A DNA stretch of 64,000 bases from Rhizobium sp. CG5 (GTDB taxonomy: Bacteria > Pseudomonadota > Alphaproteobacteria > Rhizobiales > Rhizobiaceae): positions 62,001-126,000 of the forward strand of contig NZ_JABAEF010000004.1 in the NCBI RefSeq assembly GCF_023701945.1. The letters are read 5' to 3'. Made by a program: the position numbers and the translations under genes. This document shows, one piece after another, positions 1 to 9,442 of this stretch (positions are counted from its first letter, which is position 1; the number at the start of each line of letters is the position of its first letter). Below the pieces are notes generated by a model. That model made no database searches. It had not been told where the DNA came from and was given only the letters and a program-made list of their open reading frames with translations.

Positions 1-297
1 TTCGACCGTGCTCGAAATCTGAGTGTCGGCCTGTTGCCGGCTCTGGGCCGAAGTCTCTTCCTCCTCGGCGTAGCGCGACAGGCTATCGTCCAGCAAAATC
101 TGGGTCTGCGACGTATAGATGGGCGTGGCAAAAACCAGATAGGCGATGCCGAGCGTCACCATAAGGGCGACCGAAAGCGCCACGATCCGGGTGCGCCGCA
201 TCACGGCGGTGAGCAGTCGTTCCAGATCGATGAAGGAGTCGGAATTGTCCTTCTGGCGGTGCAATAGACTGTTCAAGGGCAGACTTCTTTCGTTCAT
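1..297 (-). CDS. exoP: ExoP, succinoglycan chain-length/polymerisation tyrosine kinase (5' end only)
   Basis: Only the first 99 codons are in the window; the gene continues past base 1. The visible part has a short cytosolic N-terminus, a hydrophobic segment at about residues 38-57 and the start of a periplasmic region, as expected for the Wzz-like half of an inner-membrane polysaccharide co-polymerase. Known family role: ExoP works with ExoQ and ExoT in succinoglycan polymerisation and export, and its cytoplasmic tyrosine-kinase half controls chain length. That half is not visible here. The name rests mainly on position: it is the last gene after exoN in the exoHKLAMONP order. The ATG at 297 opens the frame. 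Confidence 0.85.
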   Translation of the reverse strand, partial: MNERSLPLNSLLHRQKDNSDSFIDLERLLTAVMRRTRIVALSVALMVTLGIAYLVFATPIYTSQTQILLDDSLSRYAEEEETSAQSRQQADTQISSTVE

Positions 298-327
298 GAT
301 CGCCGCTCTATCTCGATAATGTGTTCC

Positions 328-351
328 TGTCCGGGCATGCTTGCCCGAACA
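328..351. other. Stem-loop between exoN and exoP
   Basis: TGTCCGGGCA and TGCCCGAACA form a ten-position stem with one mismatch around a four-base loop, in the gap between exoN and exoP. No T-run follows, so it may be a transcript-stability or attenuating element rather than a full terminator. Confidence 0.35.
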
Positions 352-388
352 GATCTCCGCTCGATCGCCAGAACCCGGTTGCGCCGCT

Positions 389-1294
389 TCAGGCGACCCG
401 CGTCCGGCCTTCGTGCGACAGGACAAGCGCCTTGACCGAGGCCAGCACCGCGCCGCCAATATCGTCGCGCGCCAGAGCAAAGGCCACATTGGCTTCGATG
501 AAGCCCTGCTTGGAGCCGCAGTCGAAGGTGCGTCCGTCATAGGGATGGGCATGGAATGGCTGCTGCGACGATAGGGTCAGCATGGCATCGGTCAACTGGA
601 TCTCATTGCCGGCACCGCGCTGCTGGCGGGCCAGAATGGAAAATATGTCCGGCTGCAGAATGTAACGTCCGTTCAGATAGAAATTGGAGGGCGCCTGACC
701 GGCCGGTGGCTTCTCGACCATATGGGTCACGGAAAAGCCGTGCGGCACATCTGGGCCCTTGCCGACAATGCCATAGCTCGATGTATCTTCCGGTGCGCAT
801 TGCTCGACGCCCAGCACATTGCCGCCAACCGTGCTGTAGAGATCCATGAGACCGGCCATGCAACCGCGGGCGCCGAACGAGATCATGTCCGGCAGCAGCA
901 GGGCGAACGGTTCGTCGCCGATCAGGTCGCGTGCGCACCACACCGCATGGCCAAGACCGAGCGGCGCCTGCTGGCGGGTAAAGCTCACCGAACCGGCCGT
1001 CGGCAACATGGCCTCCAGCTCCGAGATCTGTGCCGTCTTGCCGGACCGCGACAGCGACGAGATCAGTTCGGGAGCATCGTCGAAATGATCTTCGATGGAA
1101 TGTTTGTTGCGGCTGGTCACGAAGATGATCTGCTCGATGCCGGCTTGGCGTGCTTCGTCGACGGCATATTGCACCACCGGCCGATCGACGATGGTCAGCA
1201 TTTCCTTGGGCATGGCCTTGGTGGCGGGCAGAAAACGCGTTCCGTTCCCTGCCACCGGAATGACGGCTTTCCTGACGGTCCTGTTCGGATCCAT
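389..1294 (-). CDS. exoN: ExoN, UTP-glucose-1-phosphate uridylyltransferase
   Basis: Makes UDP-glucose from UTP and glucose-1-phosphate, the glucosyl donor for succinoglycan assembly in the cytosol. The 301-residue protein has the nucleotide-binding signature [17 protein letters not shown] at residues 16-32 and a VEKP motif in the second half, both typical of GalU-type pyrophosphorylases. The frame stays open upstream, but the ATG at 1294 has AAGGAT in front and matches the family N-terminus. It lies 4 bases after exoO stops and just before exoP, as in the S. meliloti exo operon, so exoN is preferred over galU as the name. A separate housekeeping galU could exist elsewhere. Confidence 0.9.
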   Translation of the reverse strand: MDPNRTVRKAVIPVAGNGTRFLPATKAMPKEMLTIVDRPVVQYAVDEARQAGIEQIIFVTSRNKHSIEDHFDDAPELISSLSRSGKTAQISELEAMLPTAGSVSFTRQQAPLGLGHAVWCARDLIGDEPFALLLPDMISFGARGCMAGLMDLYSTVGGNVLGVEQCAPEDTSSYGIVGKGPDVPHGFSVTHMVEKPPAGQAPSNFYLNGRYILQPDIFSILARQQRGAGNEIQLTDAMLTLSSQQPFHAHPYDGRTFDCGSKQGFIEANVAFALARDDIGGAVLASVKALVLSHEGRTRVA

Positions 1295-1298
1295 GGCA

Positions 1299-2309
1299 TT
1301 ATCCTTTGCGCGTAGAAGGGCTTTTGCCCGAAGGGGAAGAGGGCGCCGCCTTGGCGGAGCGGTTGGTGCCGAGGAGCGAAGCAACCATGCGCTGCAGCCG
1401 GACGGCGATCGGCATGCGAAGATGCCAGAGGGCTGAAGGGCGGGCGACGGCGACGCCAAGGGCGCCGACCAAGGACCGTTGTTTGAGAAGGTCGATGAGG
1501 GCCACGAAGGCGCTTGCCGTCTTCAGGCTGCGCGTGCGCCGGCGCTGGGCCGCCATGGCCGGCCCGTCGAGCCGGTATGTCTCAAGAAAGGTCTTGTCCG
1601 AAGCGAGCATCGCCTCGACATGGTGCTGTTTCAGCACGCGCGAGATCGAGCCCTCGCGGATGTGATAGATGTAGCCGGCAACCGGCTCGATGGCGCAGAT
1701 GCCGCCGACGGCAAGTGCCGAGGCAAGCAGGAGATAGTCCTCGCCGATCCGCAGGCTTTCATCGAAGCTGAGATCGTGTGCTTCCAGAAACACCCGCTCG
1801 AAGACCGGCTTCATATAGCCGAAATTGTGCCCGGACCGGAACAGGATGTTTGATTCGATGAAAGCCGGCAGGCCAAGGATCGGCTGGTCGGCCAGCCGCC
1901 GCTCCTCAAACATGCGGTGGCAGCGCCCATCGCCCGAAACCACGTCAAGATTGTCGACGACGATCTGCGCCCCTACCATCTCGGCGCGGGTGAGCATGCG
2001 GGCGAGGCGGTCCGGCTTGATCGTGTCATCCGCATCCAGCACGGCGATCCAGCGGCCCCGCGCCTGCGATAGGCCGGCATTGCGGGCGCCGCCGGGGCCG
2101 CGATTGGTCTCAAGCGCGATCAGGCGGATGCGGGGATCGGCCATTGCCAGAACGGTCGCGGTCGTGTCGTCCGACGAGCAGTCGTCGATGACGATCACCT
2201 CAAGCGTCACGCCCTCCTGCCCCAAGGCGCTTTCGACGGCGCGCACGATGGTATCGGCGGAGTTGTAGGCGGCAATGACGAAGGTGACGTCCGGAGATGC
2301 GTCGGTCAT
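1299..2309 (-). CDS. exoO: ExoO, succinoglycan glucosyltransferase (GT2)
   Basis: A family 2 glycosyltransferase of 336 residues. The nucleotide-sugar fold starts at residue 8 (VTFVIAAYN), a VIDD element follows near residue 48 and the metal-binding LDADD lies near residue 105. In S. meliloti, ExoO adds the fourth glucose of the octasaccharide on the cytosolic face of the membrane. The assignment to this step is by synteny (exoA-L-M-O-N order), because GT2 sequence alone does not give linkage. The ATG at 2309 overlaps the exoM stop by four bases (ATGA), which fixes the start and suggests translational coupling. Confidence 0.87.
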   Translation of the reverse strand: MTDASPDVTFVIAAYNSADTIVRAVESALGQEGVTLEVIVIDDCSSDDTTATVLAMADPRIRLIALETNRGPGGARNAGLSQARGRWIAVLDADDTIKPDRLARMLTRAEMVGAQIVVDNLDVVSGDGRCHRMFEERRLADQPILGLPAFIESNILFRSGHNFGYMKPVFERVFLEAHDLSFDESLRIGEDYLLLASALAVGGICAIEPVAGYIYHIREGSISRVLKQHHVEAMLASDKTFLETYRLDGPAMAAQRRRTRSLKTASAFVALIDLLKQRSLVGALGVAVARPSALWHLRMPIAVRLQRMVASLLGTNRSAKAAPSSPSGKSPSTRKG

Positions 2310-3253
2310 GGGGTCGTCGCTCCCAGCGCACCGTATTGCGGGATTTCGCGAAAGCCGAGAATGCCGGCCACGGCGCCGATATGCAGCGTGGCGCGAAGCG
2401 CATAGCGGGTCCGGTGCACCGGCAGGGCGACGCAGGCGATGCTGGCAAGAGCGCAGACTGCAAATTTCGAAGTGGCGACCGCAGCCTGGCGCAGCCGCGC
2501 CATCATGCCGGCATTCTCGCAAAGCAATCGTCCATGGGTCTGCCCCATCCGGTAGCGGCGCTTGGCAAGCCAGGCAAGCGTCGCCCGGTTTGCCGGCACG
2601 GGTTCGTGCACCAGTGCCTCAGGCGCATAGGCGATCAGGCCGCCCGAGCGATGCACATGGGTGAAGAACTCCGTATCCTCGCCGCCGCTCTTGCCAAGGG
2701 CGAGGCTGAAGCGGCGTCCCCGCACCGATGGTGCCGACAGGTCGAGAAGCGTATTGCAGGTATAGCCGGTGCGGATTTCGCCACCGACCCAGACCGGCAG
2801 GGTGGAGTGAAAGTCGCCGCGGCGCATCCAGTCGGGCGCCGCTTTGTCGTAGCCGGCCCTGACCGGTCCGAGAACGGCGGCAGCGCCGGCCGATCGGGCA
2901 GAGGCCAGCAGGTTTGCCAGCCAGTCTTCCGAGGCGGTTTCGTCATCGTCGATGAAGGCGAGATAATCGGCCGTGCTGGCATCGAGGCAGGCGTTGCGGG
3001 CGATGGAAATGTTGCCGGCCGGGCAATGCACATAGGCGATGTCGAAGGGGACCGTCGGCCGCAGGGTGTCGACCAGCGGTGCGGCTGTCGGCGTGATGTC
3101 GTTGTCGGCGACGATGATGCGGACCGAGGCGCCGTCGGGAACGGCGATCATCGCCAGCGATAGCAGGGTCTGCTCAAGTGCTGCGCGCCGGAAGGTGCAC
3201 ACACCGATATCGATGCGCAAGGCGGGTGTGATGGACGGTCCGGCCTCGTTCAT
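2306..3253 (-). CDS. exoM: ExoM, succinoglycan glucosyltransferase (GT2)
   Basis: A 315-residue GT2 enzyme. It begins its catalytic domain at about residue 13 (RIDIGVCTFRR), has an unusually acidic IDDDE metal site at 101-105 and an EDTEFF element at 192-197 where the catalytic base is expected. A hydrophobic stretch near residues 255-285 probably anchors it to the inner membrane. ExoM is known to add the third glucose to the lipid-linked intermediate. The ATG at 3253 overlaps the stop of exoA by four bases, and its own stop overlaps exoO in the same way. Confidence 0.88.
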   Translation of the reverse strand: MNEAGPSITPALRIDIGVCTFRRAALEQTLLSLAMIAVPDGASVRIIVADNDITPTAAPLVDTLRPTVPFDIAYVHCPAGNISIARNACLDASTADYLAFIDDDETASEDWLANLLASARSAGAAAVLGPVRAGYDKAAPDWMRRGDFHSTLPVWVGGEIRTGYTCNTLLDLSAPSVRGRRFSLALGKSGGEDTEFFTHVHRSGGLIAYAPEALVHEPVPANRATLAWLAKRRYRMGQTHGRLLCENAGMMARLRQAAVATSKFAVCALASIACVALPVHRTRYALRATLHIGAVAGILGFREIPQYGALGATTP

Positions 3254-4275
3254 GGGGTCAATCCCAGGCTCTGCGGATAGGCGGGCACCCGGCGGCGGCG
3301 AAAATCGAGAAGTTCGCGCCAGAACCCGGCCGACCAGGCAAAGTGCATGACCATTGCCGACACCGCGGCCAGCGGACCATAGGGATCGCCCTTTCCAAGG
3401 GCCAGCCAGGCGCCATAAGCCAGGCATGCCAAGGCCCACAATCCGACCGGAACGACGGCCAGCCAGCTGACGAAAGCCAGAAGGGCGCCGACAGCCACCG
3501 GAGCGACGGCGAGCGGGATCATCTGCCGAAGGCTCGGTAGGGCACGATGTTTTAGGAAATTGCGGGCCCGACCCCGGCCATAGCCGAAATATTGCCGGAA
3601 CAGCGGTCCAACGCTGGCGCGTGGATAATAGATCATGCTGGTTTTATCCGTCATCCAGATGCGATAGCCGGCCTTGTCGAGGCGATAGTCGCATTCGGCA
3701 TCTTCGTTATGGTTGAAGTTTTCGTCATAGCCGCCGATGGCGCGGAAGGCGGCAATGCGCATCAGGGCATGGTGACCATGGTTGGTCCAATGGCTTGGAG
3801 CGCCGGTGCGATGCTTCGAGCCGCCATTGCCGAGCTTCGAATTCTGCGCCAGCGCCGTCGCCTTCTGAAATGTGCCGAGACCGATCGTCCGCATGCCGAC
3901 CACCACCGAATCAGCACCCGTTTCCAGCGCTTCGCGCACCAGGTTTTGGCAATAGTCATCGGGATAGTCGCCATGCGCGTCGATGCGGATCAGGTAGTCG
4001 CAATCCCCGCCGAAGGTGGCGACCGCGAGGTTGACCGCCGCGCTCTGGATCCGTCCGGGATTGTCCAGCAGGGTCACCTTGTCGTTGCTCTCGATGATCC
4101 GGCCGACGATCTGCCGGGTGGCGTCCCGGCTTCCGCCGTCGGCCACCACGATACGGGCGTCGAGATCATGGAGCGCCCCGGCCAGCCGGTCGATGACACC
4201 CTCGATATGTCTTTCCTCGTTGAGGCAGGGAATGACGATCAGGCAGCGCACGGATTTCAAGTTATCATCCTTCAT
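3250..4275 (-). CDS. exoA: ExoA, succinoglycan beta-1,3-glucosyltransferase
   Basis: GT2 protein of 341 residues with the IPCLNEE start of the domain (15-21), VADGGSRDAT at 44-53 and RIDAHGDYP at 97-105. After the catalytic domain come hydrophobic segments at roughly 253-300 and 305-320, as in the S. meliloti enzyme that adds the first glucose to galactose-diphospholipid. Two in-frame ATGs lie at 4281 and 4275. AAGG sits nine bases before 4275 but too close to 4281, so the shorter form is preferred. The start overlaps the 3' end of exoL by 11 bases. Confidence 0.9.
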   Translation of the reverse strand: MKDDNLKSVRCLIVIPCLNEERHIEGVIDRLAGALHDLDARIVVADGGSRDATRQIVGRIIESNDKVTLLDNPGRIQSAAVNLAVATFGGDCDYLIRIDAHGDYPDDYCQNLVREALETGADSVVVGMRTIGLGTFQKATALAQNSKLGNGGSKHRTGAPSHWTNHGHHALMRIAAFRAIGGYDENFNHNEDAECDYRLDKAGYRIWMTDKTSMIYYPRASVGPLFRQYFGYGRGRARNFLKHRALPSLRQMIPLAVAPVAVGALLAFVSWLAVVPVGLWALACLAYGAWLALGKGDPYGPLAAVSAMVMHFAWSAGFWRELLDFRRRRVPAYPQSLGLTP

Positions 4276-5479
4276 GAACATCCACCTTCTGGGCAACGGG
4301 TTGGGAAACAACGGACACCGGCTGAACGGTGCGAGGCAGGGAGGTAAGCGGGGCAAGAGCCTGAACCAGAGCCTGGCAATCGGCGCGGTCGCAGATCCAG
4401 ACCTTCGGATCCTGTGCCATGATGGCGCTTGACGCAGCGAGATAACGGTCCGCCGTCATGGTCTCGAACAGATCGGCAAGCTGCTCGACATTGGCCTGCG
4501 CGAGACGAAATCCGATCATCCTGCGCTCGACGAAGCGGGCCGTTTCCGTGCCGGAAAGGGTGATCGGCACGGCGCCATAGCGGCAGCCCTCATAAAGCCG
4601 GTTGGGCAGGAGCCAGCTGGAATTGAGCCCTTCCTCGAAGAAATCGATCGCCCAGGAAAACTGAACCTCGCCATAGATGCGCGACAGGTCCTCCGGGTTC
4701 TTGTAGGGTCCGTGATAGGTCATGAAGGGCTCATTGCCCACAAAGCCGTCGAAATCGTCGAATTCCGAATAGGCTGGCCGGCCCCGGAGTTCTACTTTCA
4801 CACGGCCCTGCATGGCGCGGGAAAAATCCGAGAGCAGTTTCAGCGACTTGGAGCAGCGCAGCGCGCCGAACCAGCCGATTCGCCAAGGCTCGCCATCTCG
4901 CGGCAAGCGCGGCCCGGGCGCGATCGGCGCGCCCTGCTCCGAAAGCTCGAGAACTTTGTTTTCGAGCAGTATGATCGGCGCAGTGAGACCGGAGAGCGGC
5001 TTGAAATAATTGTCCACGAAGGCAGGTGAACTGGTGATCAGGGCACTGATATCGCGGCCCAGATAGGCTTCCGCTGCTCGAATGGCCTTGCCGGCCGTAT
5101 CCTTGCGCAACAGCAGGCGGTGGATGTCGAGGCATTCATAAACGATCGGCACTTTCGCCCCGAACAGGGGCGCGGCGCGATTGGCGACGGCCAGCATTTC
5201 GAGATTGCGGGCAATGATCACATCGGGCCGACGCAGGTGGCCGAGCCGTTCGCTAAGGCCAAGGCAGGCCTTGGCGACAGCGGCGATCCGCTGCCCGAAC
5301 CGCCCGTCCGCCGTCGTGCCAAGCTCGATCGGGACGATGCCCTCGACGGAGGCAAGCACATTGGCGTCCCGGCGAAATCCGGCCAGCGACACATCGGCCC
5401 CGCCCTCGCGCAGCATCAGCACGCGCCGCCGGACGGCCGGGTCGGCCAGGTCGTGGGCCAGATAGAGGATATGAAGCAT
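4265..5479 (-). CDS. exoL: ExoL, succinoglycan glucosyltransferase
   Basis: A 404-residue protein with a GT-B type layout rather than GT2. The N-terminal half opens with a strand and loop (ILYLAHDLADPAVRRR). The C-terminal half has RIGWFGALR near residue 202 and an acidic FFEEGLN patch near 282 followed by PNRLYEGCRYGAVP, the usual donor-binding end. ExoL adds the second glucose to the lipid carrier in succinoglycan assembly. It sits between exoK and exoA as in S. meliloti. The first ATG is at 5479; a TTG one codon upstream is possible. Confidence 0.88.
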   Translation of the reverse strand: MLHILYLAHDLADPAVRRRVLMLREGGADVSLAGFRRDANVLASVEGIVPIELGTTADGRFGQRIAAVAKACLGLSERLGHLRRPDVIIARNLEMLAVANRAAPLFGAKVPIVYECLDIHRLLLRKDTAGKAIRAAEAYLGRDISALITSSPAFVDNYFKPLSGLTAPIILLENKVLELSEQGAPIAPGPRLPRDGEPWRIGWFGALRCSKSLKLLSDFSRAMQGRVKVELRGRPAYSEFDDFDGFVGNEPFMTYHGPYKNPEDLSRIYGEVQFSWAIDFFEEGLNSSWLLPNRLYEGCRYGAVPITLSGTETARFVERRMIGFRLAQANVEQLADLFETMTADRYLAASSAIMAQDPKVWICDRADCQALVQALAPLTSLPRTVQPVSVVSQPVAQKVDVHEG

Positions 5480-5514
5480 CAAAACATCCGTGTCCGTGGG
5501 GTGTCGGTCAAACC

Positions 5515-6306
5515 TCAGTTCAACGTGCAGGCAATGGATTCAGGGAATTGGCAGGGGTCGCCCGCGGCGGTAAAGGCAACACGGTCGACCTGCATCGTGG
5601 TTGGGCCCTCCACGGAAAATTTGCCCATCCAGTCGCTCAGCGTATCGGTGCCCCAGAGGCTGAGGAAAATCTTCTGGGCATTGACGGGCAGCTTGGCGGG
5701 ATCGGTGACCTCGTGCACCATCTGGCCGTTAAGATAGTAGCGCAGCCGGTCCTTTTCCCAGACGAAGGCATAGTCGTTGAAGGCGCGATTGGCGCCGCCT
5801 GGAACATCCACCAGTTTCTCGTTACCGCCCTTGGCGGAGATATACTGGTTGAGCTGGACCTTGCCCGGATCCTTGCCGAGCACTTCGAAATCGATCTCGT
5901 CATGCGGTTTCTTGTCGGTCGGGCCGATAAAGGTGAAGAAGGCCGAATTGAGCCCGGATCCGTCAGCCGTCTTCATCCGCGCTTCGTAGGTGCCGTAGCC
6001 GTAACGCTTGCGGGTCTGGATCTCGCCGCAGGTAAACTCCCGCTCGCCCGACTGACGTTTTTCAAAGGTCAGGTTGAGGACGCCCTCCTCAACCTTCACC
6101 TGCCGCTTCGACCAGGTGCAGTTCTGGTGGGCGCCATTGTTCCAACCGTCGGAAATATACCAGGCCTTGGTGTCGAGCCTGTCGAAGGTCTCAATGAAGG
6201 ACGTGCCGGTTGCGCCCTCCTGGGCACGGGACATGGGTGCGGTCCCTGCGACGCAGAGGCCGAGGATAGCGAGGCGGTGGGCTCGTTTTGTAAAATTCGA
6301 TCGCAT
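5515..6306 (-). CDS. exoK: ExoK, secreted endo-1,3-1,4-beta-glycanase (GH16)
   Basis: Cleaves nascent succinoglycan to lower its molecular weight outside the cell. The 263-residue protein has a signal-like N-terminus (positive residues, hydrophobic core 12-23, likely cleavage after SRA at 26-28). The GH16 active site HDEIDFEVLG is at 135-144, in which E137 is the expected nucleophile and E141 the acid/base. Cysteines at 63, 93, 254 and 261 could form disulfides. In S. meliloti the homologue leaves by the PrsDE type I system despite its N-terminus, so the route here is open. The ATG at 6306 follows AAAGG and starts 6 bases after exoH ends. Confidence 0.93.
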   Translation of the reverse strand: MRSNFTKRAHRLAILGLCVAGTAPMSRAQEGATGTSFIETFDRLDTKAWYISDGWNNGAHQNCTWSKRQVKVEEGVLNLTFEKRQSGEREFTCGEIQTRKRYGYGTYEARMKTADGSGLNSAFFTFIGPTDKKPHDEIDFEVLGKDPGKVQLNQYISAKGGNEKLVDVPGGANRAFNDYAFVWEKDRLRYYLNGQMVHEVTDPAKLPVNAQKIFLSLWGTDTLSDWMGKFSVEGPTTMQVDRVAFTAAGDPCQFPESIACTLN

Positions 6307-6312
6307 CGTCTG

Positions 6313-7446
6313 TTACCTTTCCTGGGGGCTGTAGCCCGCCTGCTTGCCGGAGGCATCGCGGCGAGGCGGCACATTTCCCGATTTCGACCGGCTGCCGGTC
6401 AGAAGGCCGTAAAGCTGGGGCATGGTGCGCTTCACGACAGCGTTGGAGAGAACGGTGGCGGCCAGCACGACGACCGGAGCCACGATGTAGAACAGCGGAT
6501 AGAAGCCAAGGCCCGTCCGGTTCCACACCATCCATGCGGTCACCAGCAGGGGGTAATGGGCGCAGAAGATCCAGAAGCTCAGGCCGCCGCCTTTGGACAG
6601 AGGCGCTGCATAGCGCGAGCCGATCAAAAGGGCCGACAGGCACCAGGCGCCGAGAATGCCGGTCAGGGCCGCGAGGCTTCGCGCCGTTTCCAGCCAGGCC
6701 GGAAATTCCGGGCCGTATTGGTAGAGTGCTACGGCCAGAGCCACGGATATCGCCAGCACGGTGGCGAGGATAGGACCGGCCTGCCGGTCGAAGCGCTTGA
6801 TATCCACCTTGTGAAGGGCGGCATAAATCCCGACGCTGAAGCCAAACAGAATGGACCGCTTGAGGAAGATGCCGCTCGGGACCGGCAGCACGGCATAGGC
6901 CAGAAGCACGGCAAGTGTTGCGACCGGAAAGCGCATGATCAGGAAGCCGAGCACCGGTGACAGCAAAAGGCAGAGCAGAAGATCGCGCAGGAAGTAGAGC
7001 GGCACGTTGATCGGCCAGGACTCGAGCGCAAAAGACAGGCTGGCGAGGTCCCGCCACGAGGCGCCGAGGACATCGGGCAGATAGCCGAAGCCGATGGCGT
7101 TGCGCTGCGCGATATAGGCAAGCAGCAGAAACGACAGGTTCCAGATCAGGAACGGCACCAGCACGGTCATCGCCTTGCTGCGCATGGTCCTTGCATAGTC
7201 GAAACCCTCAAGACCGCGCCGGAACAGCAAAAAGCCCGAGATTGCGCTAAGGCATGGCACGCCGACCCGGAACAGACTGTCGCCGAGAAAGATCCGCAAC
7301 CAATCAAACAGGCCATAGGTGCCCAGGAAGGGGCTGGTCTGCGGATCGTGGGGAATATGTACGAACACAATCCCCGAGATGAGCAGGAGGCGCATCAAAT
7401 TGATCCGCGAAGAAATGTCCGCGTCCACAGTCACGATGTCAGTCAC
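6313..7446 (-). CDS. exoH: ExoH, succinoglycan succinyltransferase (acyltransferase 3 family)
   Basis: Integral membrane acyltransferase with about ten hydrophobic segments; the family hallmark region RINLMRLLLISGIVFVH is near its start and a conserved RVG follows in the next segment. ExoH adds succinyl groups to the glucose side chain, which in S. meliloti makes the polymer sensitive to ExoK and symbiotically active. It is the first gene of the exoHKLAMONP operon, with its promoter in the 400-base gap upstream. The start is uncertain: no ATG fits, and candidates are TTG 7482, GTG 7446 and GTG 7437. The GTG at 7446 is given here, and 7437 has the better-spaced AGGGG. Confidence 0.85.
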   Translation of the reverse strand: MTDIVTVDADISSRINLMRLLLISGIVFVHIPHDPQTSPFLGTYGLFDWLRIFLGDSLFRVGVPCLSAISGFLLFRRGLEGFDYARTMRSKAMTVLVPFLIWNLSFLLLAYIAQRNAIGFGYLPDVLGASWRDLASLSFALESWPINVPLYFLRDLLLCLLLSPVLGFLIMRFPVATLAVLLAYAVLPVPSGIFLKRSILFGFSVGIYAALHKVDIKRFDRQAGPILATVLAISVALAVALYQYGPEFPAWLETARSLAALTGILGAWCLSALLIGSRYAAPLSKGGGLSFWIFCAHYPLLVTAWMVWNRTGLGFYPLFYIVAPVVVLAATVLSNAVVKRTMPQLYGLLTGSRSKSGNVPPRRDASGKQAGYSPQER

Positions 7447-7851
7447 CCCTATCGGGCCGTTCCCCCCGGACGGCCGTTTCAACCAGAGCAGACTTCAGCC
7501 CGCATCCCTAAGCTAGGCCATTGAACGCGAAAAAATATGGCAGTGCAGCAAAAATCATTGCGCAATTTGGTTGCAGTGCACCCAAGCGGCGCCCGGGAGC
7601 GGCTTCGCGGCGAGCCCGTCTTTCGGCGGCAGGGGTCGTGAAAACAACGCCACGGCAAGCCGTTGCGGAAATTCCGCATGTACTGAAATGCAGAGATCCA
7701 GACGAAATGGCCCGACCCGAACTGACTTCGAAATTCCCTAGGATTAAGTGTTCGCAGACCGACGGAATGTGCCATTTTAAGCGAAATGCGTGCAGGAATG
7801 AGGCAAGCCTTCCATTTTGCGGCACCCCTGAATCAACCGGCACGCACCTGC
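7447..7851. promoter_or_regulatory. exoH upstream region with GCAGTGCA repeats
   Basis: About 400 bases without a convincing gene between the exoH start and the exoT stop; both neighbours are read leftwards, so this must hold the exoH operon promoter. It contains GCAGTGCA at 7540-7547 and again at 7573-7580, exactly 33 bases apart (about three helical turns), flanking an AT-rich stretch. It also has TGTGCCATTTTAA at 7768-7780, repeated identically at 12568-12580. Short frames on both strands lack a good ribosome-binding site. I cannot place a -35/-10 pair with confidence. Confidence 0.5.
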
Positions 7852-9321
7852 TCAAGCCGGTGAAGCGGACCTCCGGTTGCGCACCATCTCCTTCAGCTTT
7901 TTGAGAAGCGGTCGTTCGGTCAGGACAACGAGGACCGTATAGAGGACGCCGCCGAGCAGGGAGCCGGCGATCAGCTGCAGGACCGCATTGGGCATCAGGT
8001 TTCCATAATGATCCAGAGCCAGACGAACCGCGACCGCCATGACCAGAGCCGTGAACATCGGCCGGGTCGTGATAAAGAATCCTTTGAGAAACGCGGTCCC
8101 GTCGGCCCGGAACACCACCCAGCTATAGCCGCACAGCACCAGCGCGTTGATGACGCAAAGCGCAATCATCGCATCCACCAAAGTGCCGTTCGCTGCCGCA
8201 TAGGCAACCGCCCCGGTCGTCACCACAGCCCGGATGACGGCCCACCAGAACAACGTTCCGCCATGGCCCACCCCCTTGAGATAGGGGATATAGGTGCTGC
8301 ATGGCGTGAGGATGCCCTTCGAGAGCGCCAGAAGGCTCAGCACCGGCCAGGCATAGGCCCATTGTTTGCCGAACAGCACCAGCATGGCCGGCTCGGCGAT
8401 CGCCCAGAGCCCGAACATCATCGGCGCCAGCAGCACGGTGGTCACCTGGGTGCTGAGCATCAGGGCCTGCGATCGACGGTCCCGGTCATGCATCATGGTG
8501 CTGAAGGCCGGGAACAGCACACCCATGACCGCCGACAGCACGACCTGGTTCGGAATGCTGGAAAAGCGGTTTGCGGCGGAATAGGCACCGGCATCGGCGA
8601 GTCCCAGATAGCGCGATATGACGACCATCGGCGACTGGAAGGTAATGAAATTGGCGATCTCCGAGCCCATCATGCCGAGGCTGAATCGGCCGAGCGCCCA
8701 GACCCGGCGCGGATGGAAGACCAGGCGCGGGGCATAGCGCGACACGGCATAAAGTCCGACCAGACGGATGAGGGCAGAAGAGAACAGCTGCGCCAGGAGG
8801 GCGTAGACGCCGAAGCCGAAGATCGCCATCGCCACCGCGAGAATGGCGCCAAGGGATTCGGAGATCATGCTCCACAGGGCATCCTTGCTGAATTGCATGC
8901 GGCGGGCGAGCAGTGCATAGGCCACATCGCCGCAAAGCTGCAGCGGAATAAGAAAGCTCATGATTTCAAGAAGATAAGCTGCATCTTTGGCGCCGAGCAG
9001 CGTGGCGATCGGATCGGAATAAACATAGAGGCCGGCTGCCATCAGGCAGGAGATCACAAGATTTACCCAGAAAACCGAATGTATGGTTTCCATTTCCTCT
9101 TCGTGCTGGATGATCAGCGCCGAGGCAAAGCCGGCCCCGCCGATCATGGCCAGAAACTGCACAACAGCCAGTGCCACGGCGACCGCACCGAATTCGTCCG
9201 GCGACAGGATGCGCGCCAAAATCGGCACAGTGACAAATTTAAGCCCGAATGTGCCTGTCTTGGATAGGACACTCCAGCCGACATTGCGCGTAACCGATTT
9301 CGCGTTGACTTCTGGGGGCAT
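7852..9321 (-). CDS. exoT: ExoT, succinoglycan oligosaccharide flippase (Wzx/MATE-like)
   Basis: A 489-residue polytopic membrane protein with about 12-14 hydrophobic segments, opening with the polysaccharide-transport motif GWSVLSKTGTFGLKFVTVPILARILSP, split here into GWSVLSKTGTFGLK and FVTVPILARILSP. It ends in a basic tail. ExoT is needed for translocating or assembling the lipid-linked octasaccharide, mainly for low-molecular-weight succinoglycan. It lies between exoW and exoH as in S. meliloti, but exoI, which normally separates exoT from exoH, is absent. It is divergent from exoW with a 120-base shared promoter region. Confidence 0.88.
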   Translation of the reverse strand: MPPEVNAKSVTRNVGWSVLSKTGTFGLKFVTVPILARILSPDEFGAVAVALAVVQFLAMIGGAGFASALIIQHEEEMETIHSVFWVNLVISCLMAAGLYVYSDPIATLLGAKDAAYLLEIMSFLIPLQLCGDVAYALLARRMQFSKDALWSMISESLGAILAVAMAIFGFGVYALLAQLFSSALIRLVGLYAVSRYAPRLVFHPRRVWALGRFSLGMMGSEIANFITFQSPMVVISRYLGLADAGAYSAANRFSSIPNQVVLSAVMGVLFPAFSTMMHDRDRRSQALMLSTQVTTVLLAPMMFGLWAIAEPAMLVLFGKQWAYAWPVLSLLALSKGILTPCSTYIPYLKGVGHGGTLFWWAVIRAVVTTGAVAYAAANGTLVDAMIALCVINALVLCGYSWVVFRADGTAFLKGFFITTRPMFTALVMAVAVRLALDHYGNLMPNAVLQLIAGSLLGGVLYTVLVVLTERPLLKKLKEMVRNRRSASPA

Positions 9322-9442
9322 GGCGACATCCTATGGGGGGAGCAGGAGAGGGAGACGACGAAAGACTTGAGCCGGATAAGGGCAGCAGCCTTGTGGGAGG
9401 AGACCACTAGACCTCTTTTAGAAAAACCGCAGGGGCGAAAAG

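Noticed and set aside
5548..6960. A 470-codon plus-strand frame opposite exoK and exoH
   Set aside because: Crosses the boundary of two supported genes and lacks any family resemblance.
7508..7855. A 115-codon minus-strand frame in the exoH upstream gap, considered as a possible exoI remnant
   Set aside because: No signal peptide or nuclease-like motif expected of ExoI; poor start and no similarity I recognise.
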